A DNA stretch of 64,000 nt. Source: Acanthosepion pharaonis (taxonomy: Eukaryota > Mollusca > Cephalopoda > Sepiida > Sepiidae). Shown piece by piece: positions 1-11,719 of this stretch. Every line of letters starts with the position of its first letter. The stretch's first letter is position 1. The notes below the pieces were generated by a model, which was given only the letters and a program-made list of their open reading frames with translations, searched no databases and was not told where the DNA came from. The translations under genes were made by a program, and so were the position numbers. The stretch lies in NCBI GenBank assembly GCA_903632075.3, contig CAHIKZ030000389.1, positions 365,001-429,000 of the forward strand, written 5' to 3'.

Positions 1-235
1 TATTCCACATTGAACATGAAGAAAAATTAATTATTTTAATAATATGTAAAAATCTCCACTTTCACCTGAAGACGGTTGCGAGACCAGACCAGAAACACGT
101 GTCGTGAAATTATGTAAAACAAAGTATAATATTTTTTCTCAATAAATCCACATTACAACCAAAAACGTTTGCGGCACCCCTCTTCTTTTTAATATACATA
201 CTTTTCTCTCGTTGGAACCACTACAACATATTTCC

Positions 236-246
<11 letters not shown>

Positions 247-286
<40 letters not shown>
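247..286. repeat. (TA)n microsatellite
   Basis: Uninterrupted TA dinucleotide tract of about 20 units. A short (CA)n tract follows near 350-360. Confidence 0.95.
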
Positions 287-414
287 AATATTCATTTTTG
301 AACATATAAGCATTTATGTGTTTCCAATACCAATCTGCAGATGTGCGCACACACACACACAAGTAAGTGTATATATTTATGCATCTTTTTCTTAATCTCT
401 GTATGTGTTCATTC

Positions 415-955
415 AGGACATAGGTGATCATAGCTCTCCACAACTTCCAATCCTTTGTAGTGCTTAGTAAAGTTTGTTTTTTTCTATCTCTCCTAATCCC
501 TGTTTTGCCAACCATTTACACAAGCTTTTTTAGGCAGGGGTTATTCACTGCTTTCCTCTTTCTCTCTCGCCTTTGGTATGTCCTGTCAGTGTCAAATTAT
601 CCAAGCCTTCTTTCCTCATTATTAGTCCTAGAAATCTAAATTATCTCTTTCTGGTTCTAAGTGTCCTTTTTGGTTTTATTTTCCTTAAAACTTCCTTATT
701 ACTCACATGTTCAGTCCATGGTATTCCCAGTATCCTTTTGCAGAATCATATTTCTGTTGCTTCAAGACTCTTCTTCATCTGTGAGGAGATTGTCCAGCAT
801 TCACTGCCATATAGTATGACTGGTATTTTTCTGACAAAATTCTCATGTTTAATATTTTGCTTAGCTTTTGGAAGGCATAAATTCAACAAACCCTGTTACA
901 ATTTTTATTATATTTTTCCTATTTTAAAAGAAGTTATTGTACATCCAGATTGAAA
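415..955 (-). mobile_element. Non-LTR retrotransposon relic (RT C-terminal part), family A
   Basis: Decayed LINE ORF2 C-terminal region read on the minus strand. The translation carries LYGSECWTISSQ near 800-830 and PWTEHVSN near 705-725, then a GLxNLTLTG-like stretch and KDWKLWRAMI near 430-460, in the order expected downstream of a LINE reverse transcriptase. There is an in-frame stop after the LEATEI stretch (near 755) and several frame changes, so it is a pseudogene. The same family recurs at 56110-57760. The homology stops at base 955, exactly where the Helitron begins, and weak homology resumes after 4317. The exact LINE clade cannot be fixed by eye. Confidence 0.75.
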
Positions 956-3237
956 TCTTACTTATTATAAAACGCAGATTGTGTGTGTGTGTCTGTAACG
1001 TTTATATATTGGATTGAATTTCCTACATTTTTTAGTCGATTTCAACAAAACTTCACAGGACTACATAAAATTACCTTGTGATGGTTCTAACGGCGCCGAA
1101 AATGGGAAAAACAAAATTGTTTTTTAACAAAATCAATTTGAAAACCCGATTAAGACACATTGTGAGAATGAAAGGGGGACAACTCACCCACGAAAATGTA
1201 AACAAAAGAGCATAGCATGATGAAAAAAAAGCCGAACTTGACGAAAACAAAATTTTATCGTCTAATGTTCATATTATTATTAAAGAGGAAAGATCAAAGT
1301 ATTTTTGGGGTATTTTTTTACATTTTTTAATCATTCCTAGCACGTCTGAAATTTTCGTTAAAAATAGTTTTTTTTTTGGTCAAAAAAAGGGCAGATTTTC
1401 AATCATTTTTTTCGATTTGATAAAAAAGATTAAAATCTTACTTTGATATTCTTTTAAAAATCAATTATCATTTTTTCAAAACTGATTTTAATAAAACAGA
1501 AATTATACTGTTTATTTAAAATATTTTGAACCAAGCTTAACTTAGCTTGAAAGCTGAAAAAATGTAATTTGAAAATAAAACAAAGCAGGTCATAAAAGAG
1601 AAACAATTCGATTGAAAAAAGGCACATTCATGACGTTTAGATAACTTACGGAGGATAACTCTTTTCACGGATGGAAGGAAGTGAAATTATTTAAGTAAAG
1701 AAATTATTTACCTCGTTACTTTTAAGGAAAACTTTCAGCGCTCTAATTTTTTATTTTATTTTTTTTTTTTGTACTTAGCTTTCATTTTTACGTTTACGAT
1801 TCTTTATGGAAAATATAAAGAAATTAAAAAATAAGACTGTTAATAGTGAGATTAAATTTCATAAGAAAATGGTATCTAATTAATTTAGGTACATTTCTTA
1901 TGAAATTTTTTTTTCTTATCAGAATTTTATCAAAATACTATAATTTTATGTACATTTATTACATTTTACTGTGTTATTTGTATTTCCATTCATTTTATTA
2001 TTAATTTTGATATTTCATTTATGGAAAAATGTCATAACTGAGATTAATATAAAAATAAGATCATATAAATTAAAGTTTAGCAGTAGTTAAATTTCATAAG
2101 ATGATACTGTTACTTGTAGGTACCCTTCTCAGTTGAAATTGAAAACTCAAATTAACTTCTCCATATGTGTTTCTGCAAAAGTAAAGGGCTTAACAGTGGA
2201 GAACAATGCTGAACTCAAATAATGCAACTGAATTGTATTCTGGTTGGTCTTCCAACTTGATAATTACTGTCCGACTATAAACACAAAAATTACATTTCTT
2301 AATTACCATGGCTAATCTGATTGGTCCAAATTATACAATTTTCCAAGCGCTAGACAATGACAATCTCACACGGACATTTTGAAAGGTTGATGTTGCTTTT
2401 AACTAATGTTAAAATATTTTTAAAATTCAATTTAAAAATTTTTTAAAATCTTTTAAAATTAAAGAAATAAGAAATAATTGTATTAAAATTCAATTTTCAT
2501 TAAAAAAATTTTTGCTTTCAGAAAATATTGTCCATATTCATAAAAACAAAAAAACAAATTAAGCATTTGAAACTAAATAATATATTTGTTTTATTGAGTT
2601 TTGTATGTTACAATTCACAGCTGATTTTCAGGTACGTTGGCCCAAAAAAAAAAAAAAAATGATTTGCATTCTTGAAAGCCTTGTGCTTTTTAACTATTGT
2701 AATCACTAAAACCGATGGTCTCGAATTTCTAGAGTTTTTCATAAAAATTAGTTATGGGGGTGTTAATAAATATAAAAAAAAAATATTTCTGCCATGACTT
2801 TAAGAAAAAAAAAAAACATATTTATAATAATTTCGATCATCTGTGAATAGTTTCTGAAAGTTTCATTAACATCTGAAAATTATTTTTTATTTTTGCAAGA
2901 TTTTCCAAATTAATGTGTGTAAATACAAAAAACGTGTTAAAAATTATCTATGTTATTTACTACCCCTTGTTGCGACAAAGAGAAACAAGGTTTTTTAAAT
3001 CAAAATTTAGAATATTCTAAAAAGATGGAAAAATTTTTAAAAATAATAAAAAAAAATTTAGTCTATCCTCTTCATAAAAACATAAGCATTTTGACGATAA
3101 AATTTTGTTTTCATAAACTTTGGCATCTTTTTTCATCAGACTATACTCTATGTTTTTTAGCGATTCTGTGGAGTGACTTAGGTTAAAAAACTCAGGTTGT
3201 TTGTGTGTGTGTGTGTGTGTGTTCCTTTATATATGGG

Positions 3238-3500
3238 ATCAGATTTCTTACATTTTCAGCCGATAAAACAAACATCCACTTTTTTTTTTTGGCAGGTAGT
3301 ATTTTTATTGTCTTGCACACTTTTTTTTCTTTATTTATACATTCAGAATGCTTTAAAATTCCATTTACAAGACAATTGTTTAATAAAATTCTAATTCTAT
3401 TCAATCGGGGACTCATCATAACGATATTGAAAACAATGTTTTTGTTTGAGTTTGACCAATTCATAAAAAAAAACAAAAACTAAGACATGTGTGTCTGTCA
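3238..3500 (+). repeat. Internal Helitron duplication, copy 1
   Basis: Direct repeat of about 260 bp matching 3945-4230: both share the GGCAGGTAGT block, TATTGTCTTGCACA, ACATTCAGAATGCTTTAAAA, AAGACAATTGTTTA and the GTTTGACCAATTC block, with scattered indels. The (TG)n at 3199-3221 lies at its left edge, as it does near the element's 5' end (about 980-995). It could be a nested second Helitron 5' end or a segmental duplication. Confidence 0.8.
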
Positions 3501-3944
3501 ACCTAAACAATAATCTAACGATCTCTACTGATTGTATGAATCGAAAAATCGGATAATTCTTTATCTTTAGGGAAAGATAATTCCACGTACTTTAGGGCCG
3601 TTTTTACAATTCCCTTTGCAATTTGTTACAAGGCAGAACAATAAGGCATTGGTTCTATTTGAAATTAATTCAATATTTAAAAGAAAGTATTAAGAAATAA
3701 TTTAAAAATGCCGACGTAAGAAATCTGATAGACAAAAAACAACAATATTTCAAGATGATAATTATTAAGGAAAGAACACAGTACTTGTAATAAATTAATA
3801 AACCCAAATAAAGTTAATATTTTTTGTATTAGAAACAACGAGTGGAAAATATATTCAAATCAGAATTCTAATTATGAATCACCACAAGCAAAATATGCAA
3901 TTTTTTTACTGTATTCAATAAGTAAAAATCATAAATTGTGAAAG

Positions 3945-4230
3945 GCTACCTACATTTTTCAACCGATTTCAACAAAACTTCACTTTTTTTTGGCAGGTAG
4001 TGTTTCTTATTGTCTTGCACATTTTTTTCTTTATTTTTACATTCAGAATGCTTTAAAAATTCCATTTACAAGACAATTGTTTATAATAAAATTCTATTCA
4101 CCAATCGATAGACTCATAACGATTGTAAACAATGTTTTTGTTTGAATTTGGGTTTGACCAATTCGTAAAAAAAAAAAAAAAAATAATTAAGACATGCGTG
4201 TCCGTCAACCTTAAACAATAATCTTTGTCA
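3945..4230 (+). repeat. Internal Helitron duplication, copy 2
   Basis: Second copy of the 3238-3500 repeat, offset by about 710 bp. It begins with a CCTACATTTTTCAACCGATT block that also matches 1021-1045 near the Helitron 5' end, so three copies of the 5'-proximal module are present in the element. Confidence 0.8.
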
Positions 4231-4288
4231 ATTTTATTTTTCAGTCTTTATGATGGTCGATACTTGATCTATCTCTTACTGTTACATC

Positions 4289-4316
4289 CCCGGGCAACAC
4301 TGGGCTCTACTGCTAG
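4289..4316 (+). terminator. Helitron 3' hairpin and CTAG end
   Basis: Short GC-rich stem (CCCGG/CTGGG, one G-T pair) with a six-base loop, followed by CTCTACTG and the terminal CTAG. In Helitrons this hairpin acts as the rolling-circle termination signal; here the role is inferred from structure and position. Confidence 0.75.
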
Positions 4317-4430
4317 TTGTAGATAAATTGTCCAAAGTTCATGTTTTTGATTGATTCTTCTCAACTTTGGGCATTATCAAAAACTAAATATTGTCAATAT
4401 GGTAGACAAGGGCAATGATAGGCATAATCT
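4317..4430 (-). mobile_element. LINE relic resuming after the Helitron (family A)
   Basis: Low-identity continuation of the minus-strand LINE on the far side of the Helitron. The block 4335-4376 aligns with 57430-57485 of the other family A copy (TTTGATTGATT, TCTCAACTTTGGGC). The block 4371-4415 also resembles 6383-6425. These are short, diverged matches made by eye. Confidence 0.45.
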
Positions 4431-5426
4431 ATGGTAGAAAAGGTTATCCTCGCATTATTTTACATTCTGTTCAATTGCCAATTAAAATTAATAAACTTAA
4501 ATTTAATACATACAGATAGATATAAACATCCTATGGTAGAGAGATATATATGAACAGATAGAGAGAAAGAAAGATATATATGAACAGATAGTGAGAAAGA
4601 TATTTACATTGTTTAGACTGTTGTCCTAATCTTCATTGCCACTCATCTCAGAAATATATGCAGATATAGACAGATATGAAGAGATAGATGAGGACACACA
4701 ACTACAGTTGTTTGAGATATATATATATATATATAGATATATATAGAGAGAGGTCTAGTTCCACCCATGCACTAATCCAGAGAAGCATTTACAGGTTTAT
4801 AAAAGGCAGAAATTAGTTTGTAGCAAGAAGAAAAGAGCTAAGAAATCAAAATAGCATTCAATTTGCCAATTAGCAAAATGGATTCTTCCTTTAGGGGGGG
4901 GGGTTAAAAACAAGAATTACAAAAGATCTAGAATCAATTGCAAGAGAAGCAACAACAGTTTAATCTGATGAAATGTGTAGTAGGAATAATAATAATATTT
5001 ATACTCAGGTTCATTTTATTATTTAAGCAGGATTTCTAAATATTTTGTGATTCTTTTTTTTTTTTAACCAATCTCATATTTTAAACATAAATTTCCAATA
5101 ATATTATTTATAATTTTGTTTGATGCCTTGCCATAGAGCAGTTTTTAGATAATCACACAGAACATTATTATTGTTATTGCTGTTATTTCTTCCTCACTGA
5201 TTGCTCCAAATTTGAGCTTTTGTGCCATACTAAGTGAAGCTTAAAAAACAGCAATAAATTGATTTTCAAAAGCATGTAAAGAACATCATTTCACAACACA
5301 GATATTTAGATCTGAATCAACTGAGAGAAAGAGAGACTGAAAAGAAAAATAGGTCACCTAGTGTGGATTGCACACACTATCCTAATGAATTGGTCTGTAA
5401 GAGGAACTTGTGTACTACTGCACAAT

Positions 5427-5477
<51 letters not shown>

Positions 5478-5640
5478 AAGAAAAAATAAATGCATCATCA
5501 AAAGTTGATTATTATCCTTTCCATATACAGATTTGATATTATTATCTATCTATATATATATATATATATACACACACACATAATATTAGACAGATATTAG
5601 CTGATAACACAACAATACTCACACATACACACAGTAAAAA
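4431..5640. other. AT-rich DNA with microsatellites
   Basis: No coding signal. It holds two similar short units (ATATATGAACAGATAG at about 4547 and 4574), GATA/GAGA-rich sequence around 4550-4750, (CA)n then (TA)n at about 5428-5477, and (TA)n then (CA)n at 5551-5580. Confidence 0.6.
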
Positions 5641-5879
5641 GAACCTTCAGAAATTGAAGCCATCTACATTGAAACAAACCAATCCATACTCAACAAAATT
5701 AGATTTCAAACTAGTCACAACACATTACATTGCATCTAAAGATATGGTTCTGTTGTTAATATTCCAGTCTCTTATGTGCTATGATGTCACAGAACCGCTT
5801 CACAAATTTATGATCTGCATCTGCTATTCTGCGACTGTTATTGTTGCATAGCAATCTTCTATGTAAACATAACAGGATA

Positions 5880-6030
5880 TCATCTTTGTTGAAATGTCCA
5901 TATAACCACCTCTGAAGATGGCTCATGTGAACTGAAAGCTTAGATCAAGGAATAGCATAATAAAAAAATATCCAAATGTTGGACAGTTTTTGTCTTTATT
6001 TTCTCCTGAAGCAACTATACACCTGATTTA
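5880..6030 (+). repeat. Penelope-type tail relic
   Basis: Contains CTGAAGATGGC (from 5912) followed by CTGAAAGC, the CTGA(A/T)GA...GAAA pattern that recurs in this window and ends the Penelope-like element at 14487-14512. No attached reverse transcriptase is visible. Confidence 0.45.
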
Positions 6031-6039
6031 CTATAAATT

Positions 6040-8301
6040 TCTTTTATCAGGGTTTTCACTTACAACCTCATCATCTCATACTGACCTCTAACTAAACTCT
6101 CACCAACTTGTCTTTATGGAAAAGACTTACTAGTGATCTCTCACTAACATCATGAATTTAATATAACTTATATATATATATATATTTTAAACAGTAATAA
6201 TTTATCCAAGCAAGGTTTGTTAAATTCAACTGAAAATATCTGTGTGTTTAATTTTTTTATTGTATTTTCCAGTTTTCAAGTAATATGAACATCATGGTTA
6301 AAATTATGGTTAAAATATCTTAAGTTTGTATTTTGTTCTTCTTTTTTTGTTTTGTTATTCAACTACTTTCATCTGTCTGAATTATTATCAAGAACTGGAT
6401 GTTGTCAGTGTGGTAAACAAGATTTTGTTGGCTACATCCAGGCCTTTTTTTATTCCAGTGATGGAATTTGAATTGGTCCAATGTGATGTTATTTGTACTG
6501 GTTAAATGGCTCTAAACTGTACCATTTCTCGAAACTTAGTGCAATCCATACACATATTGATCATCTCATCGCAATACAACCAAAATACAAGTATCATTAT
6601 AAATCTTATAATGTGAGTTATATGTTGGTTGTTAGTTGACATTAGTAGCTAATATCAAAATACTGTAAAATTTAATGTAAGGAAAAATTCCAAATTCTAA
6701 AAACTGTTATCATACAAAAGACACCCCCCCCAAAAAAAAAAATTAAATAAAATGTTTTTCTTGAAGTGTGCATAAAATATTTAATATGTGTATAAATTAA
6801 GAATAATACCGCAAACTTGATAAAAGCTAAGTTTCATTGTCAAAATCTTTCTTATTATTATGAAGAGGATTTTTTGATTGTTTAATTAAATTTTTTTACT
6901 CCTTTTTAAAACATTTGAAATTTTGGTTAAAAATCTTTTTCTTGCATCAGCAAATGGACTATAAATTAGCATATCAAATTTTAGCATCTTTTTTGTGGTG
7001 AAAGATAGACTGATTTGGAAATTCTTGCAAAAATCAAATAATTGTCAGATTTTAATGGAACTTTCAGGACTTATTCACAAATTAATTATTTTAGAAATCT
7101 TTTTGGTTTCAAACTTTGTAGGGACGATGGCAAAACACTTATGAAAGCTCAAATTCAATGAAATAATTTTCAGTGACTATTAGTTAAAAGCAGAACTCCT
7201 TGGAGAATTTAAATCATTATCTTTTGTAAAATCAGACCCCATCTGACAGAAAATCTGCTCTGATTCATAAAATAAAAAGCACAATAAAACTGAGACATTT
7301 TTTGATAAGAAAAGCTTTTAATTCCTTTTATGAATATGATATATTAAGGACTATTGTCTTAAAAAATTTTTCGATGAATAATGAAGTCTTACAAGATTTA
7401 TTTTCATTTTTTTTTTAATACAATAATTTTTTAATTAGAATAATTTATAAAGTTTTTAAATCTTTAAAATTCAGTTTTAATGGTGTAATGGTTAGAGAAT
7501 ACTGTTATTAAGTAAAACTATATTTACTAATCATAAATCAAAAAGATTATTACAATCTGAGGTATCCCAGTATTTTAAAAAGAATTTTGAATTGTTTTTG
7601 TGTGTTTAAATGTGCCAATTTTGGTAGATATGGAAGTTCATACATGACCTTATCAGAAAATAACAGCAATAATTATATTAAATTTAAAGCCAAAGTATCT
7701 AAAATGCAATAAAACATTAAATTATGGAGAATATTTTGCTGAATTTTTAAGATTACAGAGTACTTAAAAAATTATATATAAAAGGCACTAATGTTATTCT
7801 TTAATTATTTATTATGGATAAAAGCCTGTACAGAACAAAAGTCAAAATTCATTAGATAAACATCAAACTGTCAACACCTCAACAGATTAAATAAACAGCT
7901 AACGATGTATTAAAAAATGCATTTCTGTGGTATTTTAAATTTAAAGTCAATAATATGTTTCAAATCAGATTAATTATACTTTAACTCGGCTAATATTCCT
8001 CAAGTAAAGTTTCAGAAAAGTATATTTTATTTTGGGGAAATTTTTTAATAAAGACAATTACATTCTAATGGCAGATGGCTGAAAATGGCACTAAAATAAA
8101 AGATTTCAGCCACTTCAAAACAAGAACCCCTTCCACTCAATTTAAATTAGTCTTGGAATCGAGCAAAGTATTTTACTTATTGAAAATATTGAATTTAATC
8201 TATCAGCTTGAAATCAAAACTAAAAAAAAGCTTCAAGAAAGGTTTGTAATTTTTAAAAATTCATTTTAAACCTTAGGTATCATGAATCTGTGGAGGTACC
8301 T

Positions 8302-8305
<4 letters not shown>
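6040..8305. other. AT-rich DNA, no gene seen
   Basis: No supported coding sequence. A short (TA)n lies at 6168-6184. A stretch at 6383-6425 resembles 4371-4415 and may be LINE debris. The rest is A/T-homopolymer-rich sequence that I cannot assign. Confidence 0.5.

Positions 8306-8342
<37 letters not shown>
8304..8342. repeat. (TA)n microsatellite
   Basis: About 19 TA units. Confidence 0.95.
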
Positions 8343-8344
<2 letters not shown>

Positions 8345-8345
<1 letters not shown>

Positions 8346-9030
8346 CACCACCACTCAGAAAATTTCACACTATGCATATGTTATTGTAAACATTTCTTTT
8401 AAGGATAAATATTATAAACTAAAACCCACATGATATATTGTGCATATGATTATATTATAAAGTTAATATTGATAGAAATATTGAGATTCTGGTAATTTTG
8501 TAACATTATTTGAAACTGGACCGAAAAAAAGTATGAGGAATTTAAATCCTTTGATTTATCTCTTGGCCTAAAATTCAACACTAGACCACTATCAGTTGTC
8601 AATTATAATGTCTTAAAATGTAATGTAGAGAAGGACCCAGCCACCATCTTACAAAAACTGTAAGAGGAAAAGGAAGCATTAAACGATATCATATGTAGAA
8701 TATTACATAAGCTTAAAAAAGAGACATATAAACTCTTGAGAGGTTTCCCTTGATTAAAAACATGAAACTTCTTTTGATACATCTTATTAAAACTCTTTTG
8801 AGATTGCTATTTTGTCTTGATTTTATAGAAACTCCTGATATAAAGCAGATATAGATCTTCACTTTATTGAAATAGTGTTCACATGTATGGATCACAAAAA
8901 TTTTAAGAACAAGCTTTTCATTTACTGCACAGAGAAACTGAAAATGATAAACATTGAATCAGAAATAAAAAAGCAACAAGGTTTTCTTCTGACAATAAAA
9001 TGTACTTAAGACTGGGGTCCCAAGCTACTT
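8345..9030. other. Unassigned AT-rich DNA
   Basis: No coding, RNA or repeat signal that I recognise. Confidence 0.5.
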
Positions 9031-9037
9031 TTTTTTG

Positions 9038-9150
9038 TTCTCTCTCCTTAATAATGTTTTCTTTTTTTTCTCATATTCTCTCACACTCAGTAACCTCTTG
9101 CATCTTAGTGGCTTTATTGCCTTCCATAGAGTGAAATGATTAAAACAAAA
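9038..9150 (+). mobile_element. LINE 3' end, family B (truncated)
   Basis: The last about 110 bp of the LINE family also seen at 42800-43430: CTCATATTCTCTCACACTCAG, then CATCTTAGTGGCTTTATTGCC and the tail GTGAAATGATTAAAAC. It is a 5'-truncated insertion with no RT coding left. Confidence 0.8.
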
Positions 9151-9159
9151 ATCAATAAA

Positions 9160-9690
9160 AAGGTAGAAAGGAAGAATAATTGTCTATCATTTGATGATTG
9201 TTTAATACAGAGAAATGAATAATTTTTATTTAATAGGGATTATTTTAACTTTTCATATGTAGACAACAATTTAGAAACAACAATAATTGCAAATCTTCAA
9301 TAAAAGTTTGTCTAATGCAAGTTGCTTAGTAATGAAGTCAACAGCCATTAATTTTTGTATGAAGAACATTCCTTAGCTTAAATAAATCCCTAGACTCTAA
9401 TGATGGGGCGAAAAAGTTATGCTTTATTAAATGTTGCATATAGTTCTGGGTCAATGTTCTTAAATTCTGGTATTTATAATCAAAAGCGAATTATAGACAG
9501 TCAATTTCTGTCTAATGCATTGCTCAAGCGTTATTTTTACTTTTCCTATTTTAGGTTCCAGAGAAACAGTTGTTTTGTTGGACACATTCCATTTTTGGTA
9601 TTTAGTTGCAAATGAAAAGAGCAACTAAAAAAAGATATTTGTTCTCATTATGGTATTCTTTTAAAATTACTATTGGTTGATAGTTGTTGA
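9160..9690. other. Unassigned AT-rich DNA
   Basis: Nothing recognisable. Short open frames here are no longer than expected by chance. Confidence 0.5.
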
Positions 9691-9695
9691 AAAAA

Positions 9696-9890
9696 GGCAA
9701 CAGTAATGGCTTGAAGGCCTCCGTCTGGCATAGGTGGTTGTAAGGCAACAGAAATAGTTTGAAGGTCTCTGTCTGGCATAGGTGCTTGTAAAAGGCAACA
9801 GTAATAGTGTGTAGTCCTCTGTCTGGCATAGGTGGTTGCAAAAGACAATTGTAATAGGTTGAAGGCCTCCGTCTGGCATAGGTCGTAATT
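9696..9890. repeat. About 50-bp tandem repeat, four units
   Basis: Four imperfect units starting near 9696, 9743, 9793 and 9844 (spacing 47, 50 and 51 bp). Each has GGCAACAGTAATAG-like sequence, GAAGGCCTC and GTCTGGCATAGGTGGTTG. The several overlapping minus-strand open frames here come from repetition and not from a conserved protein. Confidence 0.9.
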
Positions 9891-10097
9891 CATTTTAAGA
9901 GAATAGTACTTGTAAGCATTGTATTTCGGTCAGTCATAGATATATATAAGAATGTCTCCTTCACTATTCACATTTAATATCATAAGCATTATGGATTTAT
10001 ACTATATACTGGTAATGTCTGGGTAAACGTTAGCCTTAAAGATACCACAATTTCACTTGTTAGAATCTGTAGATGTTATTTACAATCTTTACATTTA

Positions 10098-10350
10098 AAT
10101 TATTGTCCTTATCTTTGTTGTTGTTATGACAATGTTTTGACTGTTCTGCTCTCTGGTCTTCATCAGGTGTATATCAATCTAGGAAACCCTTTATTTAATC
10201 TACAGGTATAGACTGTTCTTGTTCCATTGTCCATATCTAGGGATATCTCGTCTAGTTTTCGCCTAGTTATTGCTTACCCTGTTGATGAAGGCCAGACAGT
10301 ACAACAGCTGAAATGTTGTGATAACAACAACAAAGATAAGGACAATAATC
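10098..10350. repeat. Inverted-repeat Penelope-type relic
   Basis: Imperfect palindrome. The left arm (10098-10167) is the reverse complement of the right arm (about 10280-10350), sharing ATTGTCCTTATCTTTGTTGT and the CTTCATCAGG/CCTGTTGATGAAGG ends. The right arm contains TGATGAAGGCC and GCTGAAATGTTGTG, the motif pair of the 37771-38200 and 41462-41760 elements. Terminal repeats in inverted as well as direct orientation are known for Penelope-like elements. Confidence 0.7.
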
Positions 10351-10646
10351 TGAATGTACATAGTCCAAATCAGCCCAGAAATTCAACCCAGACATAGTTA
10401 TCACTACGGATGGGCTGATAGGCTATCAATTATAGCATTATGCCTATCTGTGTGCATATATATATATATATATATATTTGTATAAATTAGTAAGGAAAAT
10501 ACATTCTTTTTACACTAAAATATTTTTTCAATATAATTTCCTTTTTCAATGCATTTAACTCAGTGCTTCTCCATCAATAACTACAGATTGAACATTATAC
10601 AGTGAAAATTTCAATCCATTAATCCTACAAATTGAACATTATACAG

Positions 10647-10648
<2 letters not shown>

Positions 10649-10693
<45 letters not shown>

Positions 10694-10817
10694 GCACCTG
10701 AAGATTGTGTTGAGCATAAAACTCATGCTTGGTGAAGAAACAAATTTATTAATATATTTATATATATATATATATAGCCCTGTTATATTGTGCACTATTT
10801 TAACACTAAGACTCAAT

Positions 10818-10858
<41 letters not shown>
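10649..10858. repeat. Three (TA)n tracts around a Penelope-type motif
   Basis: (TA)n at about 10651-10687, 10756-10776 and 10821-10857. Between the first two lies CACCTGAAGATTGTGTTGAGC followed by GCATAAAAC, a single-arm version of the hairpin motif found at 14975-15099 and 44971-45071. A shorter (TA)n is at 10456-10479. Confidence 0.7.
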
Positions 10859-10859
<1 letters not shown>

Positions 10860-10860
<1 letters not shown>

Positions 10861-11400
10861 AATAAAAAGAAAGAACAGTAAGATATGTTAAAAAAAAAAA
10901 ACCAAGACGACATGAATTTAACGGATGTCAGAATTGTTGAAAAATACATCCCCACCTGTACCTAAACCTTTTTTTGAACGTAACAAATAACTAATACAAC
11001 AAAAGTTAATAAAAATTAAAAATGAACACGTTACCACCCCTTGTCTAGATGATTGGATTTCTTTGTATACTTGGTAACTGTAAATTATGAATTTTTCTTG
11101 GAGTTAAAACTCAGTAAATTTAAATAAATAAGTTACTCCAAAATTCACTTGAGGATGAAATGGAACTAATGTTTTTAATTTAATTAAAAAAAAAAAAAAT
11201 TAAAGTTTTTAGCTTTCATTTTTGAAACATGGTTATTATTGTACAGTGAAAAAAACATTTTAAATCAGTTAATATATATATATATTACAGGTAAAAATTT
11301 GTGGGTAAGTAATCCATGTACAACCAAATATTAAAACTGATCCCCAAAAGAGAGCTCAATATATTTATTATAGAGCATATAAATGAATTAATGGAACTCT
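10860..11400. other. Unassigned AT-rich DNA upstream of the Penelope element
   Basis: No gene. A short (TA)n lies at 11270-11286. The 5' boundary of the Penelope element may fall near here, but I could not find a matching copy of its 3' end to fix it. Confidence 0.4.
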
Positions 11401-11719
11401 ATAACTCCATTCAGGTGGCCATTTCACCCCCGAGACATTTTTGCATTAACAAGCTCCAGGGAGAGAACCTCAAAACAAACCACTAACTTATGCGGACATC
11501 CTTAGGGTGCCGTACAAACATACACAAACCAAAACACAGCAGACGTTCTACAGAACACATAACCCCATTAGACAACCCAGACCACCTAGTTAGCCCCTAG
11601 TAGACAATCAACAACAAACACACTCAATCTTAAAAAAAACAGAATAAGCCCCCAACCAGGACATCTGGATGGGGGTATAGCATCCCTAATAGGAGATATG
11701 ATGCAAGCTTTTGAGCTTT

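Larger units (their letters stand above)
956..4316 (+). mobile_element. Non-autonomous Helitron
   Basis: The element starts with TC at 956 (preceded by A955) and ends with CTAG at 4313-4316 (followed by T4317), the A|TC...CTAG|T insertion signature of Helitrons. Just before the end, CCCGGGCAACACTGGG (about 4289-4304) folds into a 5-bp stem with a GCAACA loop, placed about 9 nt from CTAG as expected for a Helitron terminator. No Rep/helicase ORF is visible, so it is non-autonomous. It contains internal duplications of its own 5'-proximal sequence at 3238-3500 and 3945-4230. It sits inside a LINE relic whose sequence resumes on the right side. Family assignment rests on established Helitron end structure; there was no database search. 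Confidence 0.8.

Noticed and set aside
237..515. 92-codon minus-strand frame ending in IYIYIY
   Set aside because: The end is translation of (TA)n and the rest is LINE debris. The same applies to all other IY-repeat frames, for example at 10625, 17579, 17609, 44740, 46016 and 46074.
3192..3476. 94-codon minus-strand frame and its plus-strand counterparts
   Set aside because: They lie inside the Helitron internal duplication, include (TG)n translation, and lack any Rep or helicase motif.
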